From Sycon ciliatum (taxonomy: Eukaryota; Porifera; Calcarea; Leucosolenida; Sycettidae), in assembly GCF_964019385.1 (NCBI RefSeq), contig NC_088654.1, positions 24,822,941-24,886,940 of the forward strand: a DNA stretch of 64,000 nt, written 5' to 3'. The position numbers and the translations under genes were made by a program. Under the pieces are notes generated by a model. That model was not told where the DNA came from and did no database searches. It worked only from the letters and a program-made list of their open reading frames with translations. How positions within the stretch are numbered: position 1 is the first letter of the stretch; the number at the start of each line of letters is the position of its first letter. Shown here piece after piece: positions 32,273-43,331 of this stretch.

Positions 32273-32649
32273 GGATCTCGCAGTCCTAATTTATACATAC
32301 TAATAGTTACAGTGGAGATCTGCAACTACAATCAGCTTCTACTTTGCAACATTAACGGATTAGTCCCCTTTTGTCGATTGATGGATCAATCGGTAGATTC
32401 GGCTCTGTTCTTCTTTCCTTTCGTTCTTGTTTTGAATTGTATGCTGAACTCATTGGATTTCTTTGTATTCTGTATCTCGTTATCGTTATATTTTCCTCTA
32501 GCCCTCTCGCTTAGGATGAGCTTTCTTTTTTAATTTTTTATGGCAGCTTAAGCGAAGGCTATATACCTGCTTTATGCAGGTTGATGCCAACGCGAACAAG
32601 CAAAATAATAATAATAATAATAATTTAAAAATTCGACGAGGAGACAATA

Positions 32650-32870
32650 ATTTTAATATGGCAATAAGTAGGACGAGCTGAAGCGACATGTGGACTACTT
32701 TATTAACAATGTAAGCGATGGAGACGATGCAAGAAACAATCTAAAGGGTAAATAAAATACATGTAAGAAGAAAAAGGGCAAAGGAAAAAAAGATGATTCC
32801 ATCGCTTACATTGTTAATAAAGTAGTCCACATGTCGCTTCAGCTCGTCCTACTTATTGCCATATTAAAAT
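32650..32870. repeat. Perfect inverted repeat, 73-bp arms
   Basis: 32650-32722 and 32798-32870 are reverse complements over 73 bp with a 75-bp spacer, bounded by AAT tracts on both sides. The arm text (GGCAATAAGTAGGACGAGC) is related to the 3' region near 24530. Confidence 0.9.
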
Positions 32871-32884
32871 AATAATAATAATAA

Positions 32885-33272
32885 TTTTAAACTCGGATGT
32901 TGAGCCATAAATAAATGTAGAAGAGAAAAGGACATATGGATACGAGTTAAGAGTAACTCTCCATCACTGTAACATGATACTATATACAGTCAGAAAGTGC
33001 AATAACTAGGCGCAAAACTGACAGAGTACTGAGACATTCGACGTCCTGACACCTAACTTCAACACATGTCCGTAGCGCTAACCGACAGCCTTCCAACTTG
33101 GAAGGTTCAAGGTTTTGGAAAGACCAAAGAGGGGAAGGCAAGCGCAACGAAAACGAGCAAAAGCTACAGTCCCAACGGAACAAAGAATGTCGATTGTTAC
33201 TGGATGATGACGAGACAAGTACGATATTTGACAAAGCGGTCTAACTACAATTCGAAGCAGCAAAGCAGCACA
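32885..33272 (-). repeat. Element E, left arm of inverted pair
   Basis: This pairs with 33403-33762 as a nearly perfect inverted repeat of about 356 bp, with a 130-bp spacer. It is noncoding and AAT-flanked. The extra bases 32885-32916 (ACTCGGATGTTGAGCC...) are missing from the other arm. Confidence 0.85.
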
Positions 33273-33402
33273 CCACCCAACTTGGGTGGGTCATAAATAT
33301 CAAAGATAAGTAAAGAAAGGGAAGCTTTGCGAAAACGAATTGTACAAGCCGAAAGCCAAACTCCTACAGTACTCCTCATGCATGACATTGTGATGGACTA
33401 GT

Positions 33403-33758
33403 TGTGCTGCTTTGCTGCTTCGAATTGTAGTTAGACCGCTTTGTCAAATATCGTACTGGTCTCGTCATCGTCCAGTGACAATCGACATTCTTTGTTCCGT
33501 TGGGACTGTAGCTTTTGCTCGTTTTCGTTGCGCTTGCCTTCCCCCATTTGGTCTTTCCAAAACCTTGAACCTTCCAAGTTGGAAGGCTGTCGGTTAGCGC
33601 TACGGACATGTGTTGAAGTTAGGTGTCAGGACGTCGAATGTCTCAGTACTCTGTCAGTTTTGCGCCTAGTTATTGCACTTTCTGACTGTATATAGTATCA
33701 TGTTACAGTGATGGAGAGTTACTCTTAACTCGTATCCATATGTCCTTTTCTCTTCTAC

Positions 33759-33762
<4 letters not shown>
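33403..33762 (+). repeat. Element E, right arm of inverted pair
   Basis: This is the plus-orientation copy of element E ending CTTTTCTCTTCTAC before a long AAT tract. It is the best reference for the element's 3' end. No protein or ribozyme was recognised in it. Confidence 0.85.
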
Positions 33763-33800
<38 letters not shown>

Positions 33801-33802
<2 letters not shown>

Positions 33803-33974
33803 GAAGTCTGAAGAAAGCGTTGAACGGTCTCTGCTGGGATGACGACTACACCATAGCTCAGTGGTTAGAGCATCGCTGGCTACAAGCGAGGGTCCCTGGT
33901 TCGAGTCCTGGTGGTGACAGTCAATTTTTTCGTCAGACTTTTCCCGTTTGTCTCTTTCCCTCAAACCAGTTAAT
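33801..33974 (+). repeat. tRNA-derived SINE, full length with (AAT)n tail
   Basis: Its 174 bp comprise a 5' leader, a tRNA-like domain (33845-33918) with A box TAGCTCAGTGGTTAGAGC and B box GGTTCGAGTCC, a body ending TCTCTTTCCCTC, and an AAT tail. A 5-bp anticodon stem TCGCT/AGCGA is intact but the loop lacks U33, so it is not a tRNA gene. AGTCTGAAGAAA in the leader pairs with TTTTTTCGTCAGACT after the tRNA part, closing the whole domain in a stem. Confidence 0.9.
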
Positions 33975-33996
33975 AATAATAATAATAATAATAATA

Positions 33997-34391
33997 CGAA
34001 GTAGTGGTTGCGACTTCGGCGATGATTTGTAAGAGAGGTTTGCTCCCCACACCGGAGCTCGCGCTATTCCGCCGACTTTACTTGACACTTGACTGGCTCA
34101 CGACTGCCATCCAGAGCACACGAGAAGTCCATCGAACCTTCGACTCGGCAAACCTGCAAGAAAGCAACTGATGAGGGGTGAATTCCCCGAAACACTGTGT
34201 ATTGAGCAGGGAGTGGTGCTTTCTTGCAGGTTTGCCGAGTCGAAGGTTCGATGGACATCTCGTGTGCTCTGGATGGCAGTCGTGAGTCAGTCAAGTGTCA
34301 AGTAAAGTCGACGGAATAGCGCGAGCTCCGGTGTGGGGAGCAAACCTTTCTTACAAATCATCGCCGAAGTCGCAACCACTACTTCGTACTG
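33997..34391. repeat. Palindrome centred on a hammerhead
   Basis: 33997-34166 is the reverse complement of 34208-34391 with few mismatches. The 40-bp centre holds the first hammerhead core of the retrozyme. The outer ends read TACGAAGTAGTGGTTGCGAC and complement. Confidence 0.85.
34165..34204 (+). ncRNA. Hammerhead ribozyme, stem I shortened
   Basis: The core (CUGAUGA at 34168-34174, stem II GGGG/CCCC, GAAA, ACA-CUG-UGU, cleavage triplet GUA) is identical to the intact copies, but the 5' side is AAGCAA, so stem I has only three pairs (CAA/UUG). The change lies at the palindrome junction. Activity as a monomer is doubtful. Confidence 0.75.
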
Positions 34392-34592
34392 TTGTGCCCA
34401 GCGCGGGCTTGCGACTAGTTGGTTTGGAGGTGACAGCGTTGCGAATGACCGAGGGTCCTCGACGTCTGTCTCACCGTCCAGGAGCGACACTGACTCACGC
34501 TGCTATCTGGTGTTCACGAGGTGTTTATCGCGCTGGAAGCGGAGCGTCTCTGTAAGTTTGTATCCCTGGTGATGTTTGTGTCTGGGGAGCAC

Positions 34593-34600
34593 TATATAAG
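34593..34600 (+). promoter_or_regulatory. TATA-like box of retrozyme
   Basis: TATATAAG lies 39-46 bp before the second hammerhead. The minus-strand copy has the same element at the same distance. Its position suggests transcription starting just before the ribozyme. Confidence 0.45.
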
Positions 34601-34638
34601 TGATGCTCTTCAGGCACAATCTTCCTCAGCCTACTCAA

Positions 34639-34684
34639 GCTCAACTGATGAGGGGTGAATTCCCCGAAACACTGTGTATTGAGC
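34639..34684 (+). ncRNA. Hammerhead ribozyme, type I (intact)
   Basis: The 46-nt motif comprises stem I GCUCAA/UUGAGC (6 bp), CUGAUGA, stem II GGGG-UGAAUU-CCCC, GAAA, a 3-bp stem III ACA/UGU with loop CUG, and cleavage after GUA (A34678). Every conserved core residue is present. Very short stem III is typical of ribozymes in Penelope-like elements and retrozymes. Confidence 0.92.
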
Positions 34685-34850
34685 AGGGAGTGGTGCTTTC
34701 TTGCAGGTTTGCCGAGTCGAAGGTTCGATGGACTTCTCGTGCGCTTTGGATGGCAGTCGTGAGTCAGTCAAGTGTCAAGTAAAGTCGGCGGAATAGCGCG
34801 AGCTCCGGTGTGGGGAGCAAACCTTTCTTACAATAATAATAATAATAATA

Positions 34851-35291
34851 CAAAAAAAAAGTATTGTCTACGCATGCATCTACGCAAGAGTCACCACCAG
34901 CCAATTAGGACATGTGTCAAAGTATTGAACGTTTTCGTTCCCTTCTTGTCAAAATACTACAGGGAATGATGGAAATAAGCTAAAAGACTACAACTATAAG
35001 GAAAAGAAGTTCAGAAATATATCACTCCAATTATGTGTAGAAGTGACACGAAAAAAATAGATGTGAAGAATCAAGAAAACAGCATGTAAATCCAATAAGT
35101 GACAAAAACGTAGTGACAAGAAAAAGAGAGAAATATCAAGAGATCTATTTCGCACCTTCACGACGAACAGTGCCAAACAACTGCAAAGACAACAAGGGAA
35201 GGAAACGAAAACGTTCAATACTTTGACACATGTCCTAATTGGCTGGTGGTGACTCTTGCGTAGATGCATGCGTAGACAATACTTTTTTTTG
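34851..35291. repeat. Inverted repeat, about 90-bp arms
   Basis: 34851-34940 is the reverse complement of 35202-35291 (CAAAAAAAAAGTATTGTC on the outside), with a spacer of about 260 bp. It has AAT tracts on the left and, after about 30 bp, on the right. Confidence 0.85.
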
Positions 35292-35341
35292 TAATATTTT
35301 CTGCCTCCGTCCTACTTTCAAATAATAATAATAATAATAAT

Positions 35342-36363
35342 AGTTACAGTTCTCAAGTCACTCATGGACAGGTCCATGGGTTTAACGCACCTGTCAATGA
35401 AATCCAGCCAGAAAAATCTACAAAATGCATTTTAGTATTGTTAGAACTTATTCAGAAAGTGGTGGACATCACGCAACTGCATTGTAAATAAAACAGGGTT
35501 TGTCAACTGACAACCGCTCTATTCGGTTGCAATTCACTCTTGGCGCATGCGCTGGATGAAAATTCTTTTACTAGTGATGTCGAAATATTATTGATGTTTC
35601 GGGCAAGTCACCCATCGTCAGAACAATTTACAAGGGTCGAACCTGGCCTTTTATAACGAAAGCAAGCGAGAGCGTATGTATATCCATGTACAAAACAAGT
35701 GAAACACACAGTAGTCCCACGAAATTGAGTGTATGAATTCGCATGTACAACAGACAAAGAGAAGTGCGCTGACAGAGTGGGTATGCAAGAGCTCAGCAGA
35801 TAACGCCCAGGAAATGTGTGTATGAAGGTGTATACCACAATCATTGTGTGTACAACCCTGTACAGACACAGCAAGATTTAGCAGTTTCAATGTGAGGGTG
35901 CTAGCACCTTCAAAGGCCATCCGAAGGCGATATTGATCTCCGGATGACACTGTCGAATCTCGATCGACTCCCTGATTTTCTTCTGGCCATCCGTGTTCCC
36001 ACAGCCAGTACTTGGGCCTCAATGAAAATCACATATGTGCTCCTGATGGTTCCGTGCTGCTGGTAATCAGTAGCCATGTGTTTACCCCACGGTTTGTTGA
36101 GTATCCTGTGACGTGCTTCGTAGTGGTGTTGAGTATCCTGTGACGTGCTTCGTAGTGGTGTTCCTCGAAACGGTTTCTTGCGACCCTTAAGGTCTCACCG
36201 CTATGTACAGGAAGCCTAGTGACAGTGGCGTCAACGTGGACTTTCATTCCCAAGTGCCTCGCTCCGTCAAGTATGCGGTCGGTAAGCAGCACGTCATCAG
36301 AGCTCGAAAACATTCGCCGATGAGAGTCTCGATATGACGAAGAAATTGCTGGGAAGCAACAAC
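35342..36363. other. Unassigned; hammerhead-like core on minus strand
   Basis: Minus-strand 35590-35620 contains CTGACGA, a GGG/CCC stem and GAAAC, like a hammerhead core, but flanking stems I and III do not pair convincingly. A direct repeat of about 41 bp (GAGTATCCTGTGACGTGCTTC) sits at about 36098 and 36129. No protein family was recognised. Confidence 0.3.
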
Positions 36364-36365
36364 TA

Positions 36366-37159
36366 CCGTATTTTCCGGGGTATAAGCCGCACTTTTTTTG
36401 CCTAAAAATCGGACCAAAATCGCCCCTGCGGCTTATACACCGAATATGCTTGGGCGAATGAATGCTTAGCATACATCAGTATGCATGCTAACGTCATGTG
36501 ACATGTCATTCGACTCAGCTTCACGCCTGTGTTGCTATCCCGGCACTTTTACTAGTTTTAGTGCGCGGGCTACACCATACAGTACGCGATACGGGGACTC
36601 TATTTTGCGTACTGCAAGTGCCGGTTTACACCAACAGGCCGTATGAAGAAACCATCAATTTCCTAAGTATGCAAATGGGTGGATGAGTCATGGAAGGCCA
36701 TCCCAACTACAATGGTCGCCAAATCATTCAAAAAGTGCTCAATTTCAAATGCACTGGACGGCACTGAAGATGACATGATCTTTGAGGACCACAATGATTC
36801 AGACTCCGGCAGCCATTAAGACGGCGACGGCATCGCTGCAGAGGTAGCTTTGATCAACATCAGTGGCAGCGAGACTGAAGATAGTGCAGATGACATGGAG
36901 TGATATGTATTCAACACAGCAATACACCAACATCTCTGCAGCAACCTGCGGTGCACTAGCACTTCATAATCTGATCTAACATGGTATTTAGCTCCATAAC
37001 CATAATAAATTTGTAGAAAGGCCATTTGTGAATGAGTGTGAAAAATCTTGGTTTGTGGGTGCGGCTTATACTCCGAATACCAACTTTTAGTCAATATTAT
37101 GCCTCAAAAAGGGGGGTGCGTCTTATACCCCGGTGCGGCTTATACCCCGGAAAATACGG
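36366..37159 (+). mobile_element. pogo/Tigger-type deletion derivative
   Basis: The ends CCGTATTTTCCGGGGTATAA and complement are flanked by TA. Plus-strand 36680-36905 encodes AIPTTMVAKSFKKCSISNAL followed by DGTEDDMIFED, the C-terminus of Tigger/pogo transposases, with a later stop. The HTH and most of the DDE domain are deleted. Confidence 0.8.
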
Positions 37160-38559
37160 TACACACTGACCAACCACCAAAATCTCAATCCCTTGACAAG
37201 GCATCCAGAATCCCTGGATTTCTCTCAAAATCCCTGAACGGCACAAAAACAAGCGAAAAAGAGCTTTTCCCGCCAAAAACCACGTTCGACTCTGCAGATC
37301 TGCGTACTTGTACTGCACAGTTCGACCCTGCAGTGCAGTTCGATCAGTCGGCACCCGCCTGTCAGTGTAGATCTTGCAGCCTATTGTAGGCTGTTCAGAT
37401 CTTGAAAGTGCCGTGCACAGTTCGAAGTGCGAGTGGGCACCGTACATAGTAATTTTTTGAAAAAACCGGGACATTCGAGTAGAATCCATGGAGTTTTCAG
37501 GAAAATCCTGTATCAGACAAAACTGTGACTTTTCCGGGAGTTTGCTTGAAATCTCCACGACCTGGAAGTAGTGTGGATTTCCCGGGATTTTCCCCGGGAA
37601 AACCGGGAGTGTTGGCCAGTATGCAACTATCCCGAGGCAATCGAGATTGCTCGGATAAGTTGCCACACTGCCCAACGACGTGAGCCATACTGAAGCTACC
37701 CTTTCGCTCAGAAGACATTCAGCGGAAAGGGAAGCATTTAGTCGAGCGTTCGGGGTTCCCGGTCAATGTCGTGCCTGAACACACTCCCAACCTCGAAGAT
37801 GCCCTCGTGAAGTCAGCGCTGAATCCAGCCAATTGCAGCGTGACGCAAGAACGAGTAAGGCGCCGACAACAGCGGAGGCGGGGAAGACGGCTCAACCCCT
37901 GCATTTCATGCTCCTCTGGTTTGCTGAGCTGCATGCGTGTTTCCCCGGGCATTATCTATATTATTTGATATGAAGTGTGCAGTTGCTTGTCATGAGAAAT
38001 GCTCATGACAAGCAAGGTCCCGGGTTGGAGTCCTGGTGGGGTTGACAATTTTTTTTCGCTTTTCTGGCATTTAACCACTTCCATTTCTCTTGCAATGTGT
38101 TCGTGTTAACATAGGGCGCGTTCGAATTGTCACCCTTTGACTTTTCGATCATCTTTTTTTTCTGCGGAGGTGGCCTTATTGGCCTCTTCAGAAAAATGAA
38201 GCTCCTCGAAACTCCTCGAAACTCCACAACCTCACCCGATGGGAGAGGTGGATTAGTTTCGAAGAGTTTGGAATAGCTACATGAGCCGCAATCAGCGAAA
38301 ACGACCCTTAGAGGTTTCGTAATTTTTTCAAGAAAAAGGTCCATTTGTGACGTTCAACGATTTTTGATCGCGCTGCGAACAGCGCGTTGAGTTCTTCTTG
38401 AACTCCTTGCTTGAATTTATTTGAAGTTGGTTAGTTGAAGTGGTGTCGAGTGGCGACTCGAGTGTACCTTGATCTTGTTGCGATGGCTGCGGACGCCAGA
38501 GCTGTTCGCAGAGCACACGCGGCAGTCATTGTGTACAGCTAGCTCGAGCCTGGTGGGGA
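37160..38559. other. Unassigned; tRNA-like SINE fragment at about 37987-38060
   Basis: 37987-38013 is a hairpin (CTTGTCATGAG/CTCATGACAAG), followed by GGGTTGGAGTCCTGGTGGGG, a B-box-like SINE fragment. The rest shows no recognised gene; 37440-37620 is rich in GGGAAAACCGGGA-like words. Confidence 0.35.
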
Positions 38560-38763
38560 GTGGATGCTGAAGTAGCCGCTGAAGTTCAGAGTGAGGATGA
38601 GACATTCTTTGGTTCCGACATCGATGTCGACAGCGAGGCGGAATCGCAGCCGTCATCTCCTGCTGCGTTGCGGCTCAAGGTGGTCGATGACTCATCAGAG
38701 TCGGAAGATGAGGAGTCATCACCTGAAATAAATTCTGCATGGCCAGGAATCGAGGACATCTGA
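38560..38763 (+). other. Acidic open frame of unknown nature
   Basis: 67 codons beginning MDAEVAAEVQSEDETFFGSD are Ser/Asp/Glu-rich and end GIEDI. They could be the acidic end of a transposase, but no other domain is visible. Confidence 0.2.
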
Positions 38764-40520
38764 GAGTTGTAATTTTTGTACTCCTCCGAGGTGTGATTTT
38801 TGGCGTGCTGGGCCAAGTACAAGGAAGCTATCTGCAAAAAAACTGCAGAAAGGTTTGTTGTTTGATCCTTTGGTGTAATCTTTGTTTCTAGTCGAAGCTA
38901 GTTGCTGTTTGGAGCAGAAACGCTGAAATTGACTATTTTCTGCATGTACTCATACATGTACTCATGTACTCAGGCATGCAGTCTCACTCGTATTTTAGCT
39001 CTTTTCTCTGGAATAGATGCTGCTCTGCGCCCCTTGGTGAACATTTCCTGCGCTCGTGGAGCAGCTGAAAAGGACCACTGGTATGTCTGGTTCCTGGTTT
39101 GAAAGTGGAGAGTCGACTTTTGTGTCTTGAAAAAGGAGTAGAGAGCGATAAAGGTACGTCTGTGGCTGATTTTTGAGTGCTCCTCGTACATTTTTGATCG
39201 TGATAGAAATTTTCAGCCCAAAGTCAGACCAAAGTCAGCGCGATGATGGTCGTACAGTTTTCTTGTGGATTTTTTAGTTGTTTCATCTCGTATCTATGTC
39301 AGTATCGTGATGGTGAAGTGGAGAGGGTGATTTTCTTCCTCTAGGCTTCGTTCGGCCGACTTTGCTTCGTCCTCGTTGAAAAGTGATCCTGAAAAAAAGG
39401 TCGATTCGCAAAATTATGTTGATTTTCAATGTACGTGATGACATGCGATTGCTGGCTATGGAGTCTGGGGCTAGTGACAGCAGCGACGTCGTGTCGTCAG
39501 CTGCGGAGGAAGAAATGAAAGACATTGCGGAACGACTCCACGCAGGATGCAGCTGCAAATAAGTTGATCATGTCTCCGCACTCTTCAGCTATTCTTTGTC
39601 ATTCTAGCTGCTTACTGCACTATTTCAAAGGTATTCAAGCTGCCTACCCAACTTAGAATGCTGAATATTTATTGTAAACATACAATGTATACATACATTG
39701 CACCAATTTGGAGTACACCTGTTATATTGGTGTATACACCCGTTTTGAATCGGAATATTGAACTTTTTCTTGGCTGAGGTCCTTCAGTAGATGTGTTTCA
39801 ACAAATTTCTAACCAAAAAGGAATTTTGAAAAATTTGACCCTAAGGGCTGTTTTCGCTGGTTGAGGCCCACATCACGTAGTGCGTGGAGATGGTCGATGT
39901 GATCGGACGTCATCATCGCCATGACAATTCCACTGAAAAACTCTAAAAATGATAGAAACCGTTCTAATGGGACACTTCAACTAATTTCTTTATAAACTTT
40001 GTTTGAACAGTTGATGAAGACAATTCAAACGCACCCATAATGTGCTAGTGCTCCCTCTTTTTCTGCAAGTATGTCTTACTGTTGCGCTAATTATAGCTAC
40101 ATTTGCAATGAAGTTGTCATCTAATGTTGTAGCCTCGTAATGCTCTTTCTATAAATTGCCTTTGTTATTGAGTCTCAGTGACAATATTTGCACTCGTGAT
40201 TGTCACTTGAAAACGTCAGTTTTAGAAAAAATATTTGTACTTACCTCAATGTCCCTTTGTGGCTGTTGGTATTGCGTCTAACAAACTGTTGGTACTATTG
40301 ACTGCTTATAGTACGAAAAGAAAAAAAGGTTCGCCAGAAACCGAATCAAGTCGATACTGTGAGGTGCTGTACGAAAGTAGTGAGAAGAGTCGGGCTCTGC
40401 ACATAATACAAAAGTTGCTAATTGCTCTGTGTATCGCTGTACTACCTCTGACAAGCGAAACTTGGCGCATTTGTTTGCTTGTTATGGTGGTGCCACAACA
40501 AGGCTACAAGGTACGACCTA
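38764..40520. other. Unassigned sequence
   Basis: No repeat copies, splice-flanked exons or protein families were recognised. A short frame near 39430-39555 encodes MESGASDSSDVVSSAAEEEM, too little to classify. Confidence 0.35.
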
Positions 40521-40700
40521 CCCTATTCCCCCAATTGTAAGTCGCACCTTTTTACACTAAGCGTCAAGGGCAAAGAAGGGGGTGCAATTTACAATCGAGT
40601 GTGTCTTCTTACTTATGTGAATGCATGGAGACGATTTGTTCGGACGTGAGAATGGGCTGCGGCTTATAATCAAGTGCGACTTATAATTGGGGAAATATAG
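40521..40700. mobile_element. Short pogo/Tc1-type MITE
   Basis: The ends CCCTATTCCCCCAATTGTAA and TTATAATTGGGGAAATATAG are imperfect inverted repeats containing AAGTCGCAC, flanked by TA. It is 180 bp and noncoding. Confidence 0.65.
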
Positions 40701-41974
40701 TACTTGTTGCTCAATGTTTCCCGGTACAGGAAGCCAAACGACAAGCTGGTGAGTGGAACATGGCGATTCTCAGGCACGAGAGGTTCACAACACGTTTGCT
40801 GAGGCAGACCAGTCTCCCCTGTACCCGCACAATGGTGGTCGCCTCCCTACTGCGAAGGAGAATCGTCGTGCTTCCGCGTGTCAAAGCACAACCATGTAGT
40901 TCTCTCTCTATATCTATCTATCTATCTCTCTCTCCCTCTCCCTCTCTTGCTCTCTACGTAGCGACTTAGCCAGCACAGAGCCCAGATGTCCATGTCAACG
41001 ACCTGGAGTCTTTCAATGGCCTCCACAGCCATGCGTCTCTGGTGGCTGAGGAAAATCGTCAGGGATTCCTGCCAGCAATTTTGGGCTCATGGTTGCCTAC
41101 CCTCGACGTCGTAGCTTGATCACAGCACCCAGGAGTGATATCAATATTTGCAGAGTGATCACAGCAGAGGCTCTTGCTGCAGCCGAATCCGCTATAGTCG
41201 CACTTTCGTCCGGTGTGAGCGACAATTCCTCTCCTCAAGAAGCTGCTATCACCGAATAGCAGGATTTATTCAGACTAACTGATGGTTCAAATGCCCTTGT
41301 TGCGAAATACACAGTGTATTCGGATGAGTTACTCATTACTGTTATTTTCGATTGTGAAATGCGAGTTATTAACGAGGAGCCATCACAGGCCCGGCGGAAG
41401 CAATTGTTGATTGGTCCGGCCAAGTTTCTTCGCCATCACAGCACTTGCGCACGTGTGAAACAACACAACGTCTCTTTGCTCATCGTAGGTCAACCAAGAC
41501 CATGTCTTGAAATATAACGCCTGACAAGAGAGCTTCACCACTGTCTTTTTCCCAAATTCCCGCCGAGGAAACGCGAAGGAAGTGGTTGGGTGGACTGGCA
41601 CTTCTGGCACAGATATTTCGCTGGAAGAAGCCATAGCTGCTAAGCATGATGCACTGCGGCTAAGCTGACCAGACAGCGAGAAAAATTTGAAAAACTACTT
41701 CGTTCAGTAAAAGAATCTGAAGCACTCGACGAAAAACCCTCAAGACTACAAAATGTAGAATCCATCATGGCACATGCTTTCAGGTCGCTCGACTCGCGCC
41801 ACAGGCCCACACTCGTACTCCCACAGCCACAGGCCACAGCTAGCCCTCAACTTCAGCTCAAGCGCAAACGCGTGCACGGCAAGATCAGTGCGAGATCGCA
41901 AGTGCGCGTACATGCATGTACAATCGATGATCACAACAAGTAACAGTTACATAACGTTACTGCGTCGAAAAAAA
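40701..41974. other. Unassigned; small TC-rich microsatellite
   Basis: 40903-40955 is a TCTC/TATC microsatellite. A plus-strand frame at about 41655-41940 (LTRQREKFEKLLRSVKESEA) is open but not recognised. Confidence 0.3.
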
Positions 41975-42044
41975 TATCGTCGGTGGCCGAAAAGTTGGTC
42001 CGGCCATGGCCGGACCGACCGGAGCGGCTCCGCCGGCCCTGCCA
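41975..42044. repeat. hAT MITE right end next to Gypsy
   Basis: GGTCCGGCCATGGCCGGACC is the subterminal palindrome of the hAT family; the segment ends CCGGCCCTG at 42044, exactly where Gypsy coding sequence begins. The left part was not delimited. Confidence 0.5.
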
Positions 42045-42670
42045 TCAGATGCAGTACGCATCGAGGCTGTATCGTCTGTAGTCTCTACGCTAGATCTCCA
42101 TGTTCAAGGCAAGTGTGTAACAGCGTTAGTTGACTCTGGTTCCTGTGTTTCTATGTTGCATGAGCAAACATGTTTGTCCACGTATGGTGATGTGCTCTTG
42201 CAAGCTGCTCCTCGTTTGTGTGCGGCTAATGGCGAGGGACTCCAGGTTCTAGGTGCTGTGGATATTGAATGCTGCTTTGGAGAGCGCTCATTCTTGCATA
42301 TATTTGTAGTGTCTCCTGATATCCGCCGTGATATGATATTGGGATCTGATTTCTTGTTTGAGCATGGAGCATTGTTGAACATTGCTCAAGGCACACTAAC
42401 TTTTAATAATCTGTCAGTCCTGCTAGGAGTGAAAGCTACTCGTGTTGGTCCATCAGAGCCCAGTCCGGTTGTTGCGGCGGACGCTGAACCGCTATCTGAC
42501 TCTTGGAGTAGTGATAGTAAGACCCGGGCACGAACTATTCTCGTGTCACTGTTTGTAGTAAATAATAATTATCTCTGCCTGCCGGCTATGTCGTGCTGGT
42601 CAAATGCAAGTTGGTGCGAGAGGCATCTGTGACTGTGGATTGTGTTGCTGTTCCACTGGACTCATTCTTG
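42045..42670 (+). pseudogene. Gypsy aspartic protease region
   Basis: The frame contains VTALVDSGSCVSML (catalytic Asp in DSG at about 42132) and, about 75 codons on, DMILGSDFL followed by GTLTF, the standard retropepsin plan. The frame shifts near 42580 and is cut by TTAA plus a piggyBac-type end at 42671. Confidence 0.75.
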
Positions 42671-42674
42671 TTAA

Positions 42675-43331
42675 CCCTTTCAGTGCCAGGCCAGATGTAC
42701 GCTGTTGGCCGGGCCATTTTCATAAAAAAATCTGATTTTTTTTCAAATTATTCGTATCAACTCAAACCAACTTGTTGTCCTGCGCTGGCGCAGCTTGTGC
42801 TGCTGCGCCCTGCTCAAACTTGACATTGACACCTCCTATCCTCGACCAAGGCAGTAGGTACGACATCGACCACGGCAGACTCGTCCGCGAAATTTGTTCT
42901 GTCACGATCGCGGACGGCTATGTCCGCATCCGAGTCATCGCATTCACTATCGCAGCTCCAGTCATGAATGTCCGAGTCCATGATGGACTGGAGCACCTCT
43001 TCAGCCGATATTCGGCGACTCGCCGTGCCTTAGTGACAGCCAGAGAGACCTAAAGTATGTTCCCTCAATCTAATTGTTTCTGAATCGAAATATGTTTTTC
43101 GCCCGAGCGCTCTGAACATATGCTCCCGCGCCCTTACTTACTCAAACACGGCGAGAGAGGTCTTGTTCAATAGGGGAAAACCCCTAGTTTCCCCTCGAAG
43201 AGCCACAATCGGCCAAGGTAGATTGTAGTGCATGGCCAGTGAGATATAGTAGTGCGCACTACGAGGACGAGATATCTCGTCCTTGGCCAATTGCGTGGGG
43301 GTCTGTAAGACGAGTTATCTCGTCCCTGGCA
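42675..43331. mobile_element. piggyBac-type element, right terminus eroded
   Basis: TTAA at 42671-42674 is followed by CCCTTTCAGTGCCAGGCC. Near 43320 the complementary CCTGGCACT appears without the outer TTAA, so the right end is degraded. The interior is noncoding; GAGATATCTCGTCC palindromic text occurs near 43265-43325. Confidence 0.5.

Larger units (their letters stand above)
34165..34836 (+). mobile_element. Retrozyme: 477-nt unit bounded by hammerheads
   Basis: Two hammerheads in direct orientation are followed by the same downstream sequence of about 160-190 bp, and the predicted cleavage sites (after A34201 and A34678) are exactly 477 nt apart. This matches metazoan retrozymes, nonautonomous elements made of tandem copies of a few hundred nt with type I hammerheads, thought to be mobilised by Penelope-like RT. 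There is no protein-coding capacity. A (AAT)n tail follows at 34834. A 5'-truncated copy on the other strand is at 23336-23710. Confidence 0.8.
32606..35341. repeat. (AAT)n island 2: chain of inverted repeats
   Basis: AAT/ATT tracts at about 32606-32624, 32871-32885, 33763-33800, 33975-33996, 34834-34850 and 35322-35341 delimit consecutive cassettes. Four of these are inverted repeats (32650-32870, 32917-33762, 33997-34391, 34851-35291) and one is a SINE. A retrozyme dimer overlaps the third. Confidence 0.85.

Noticed and set aside
35590-35640. Additional hammerhead ribozyme on the minus strand
   Set aside because: CTGACGA and GAAAC with a GGG/CCC stem are present, but stems I and III cannot be paired with a valid UH cleavage site; at best a remnant.
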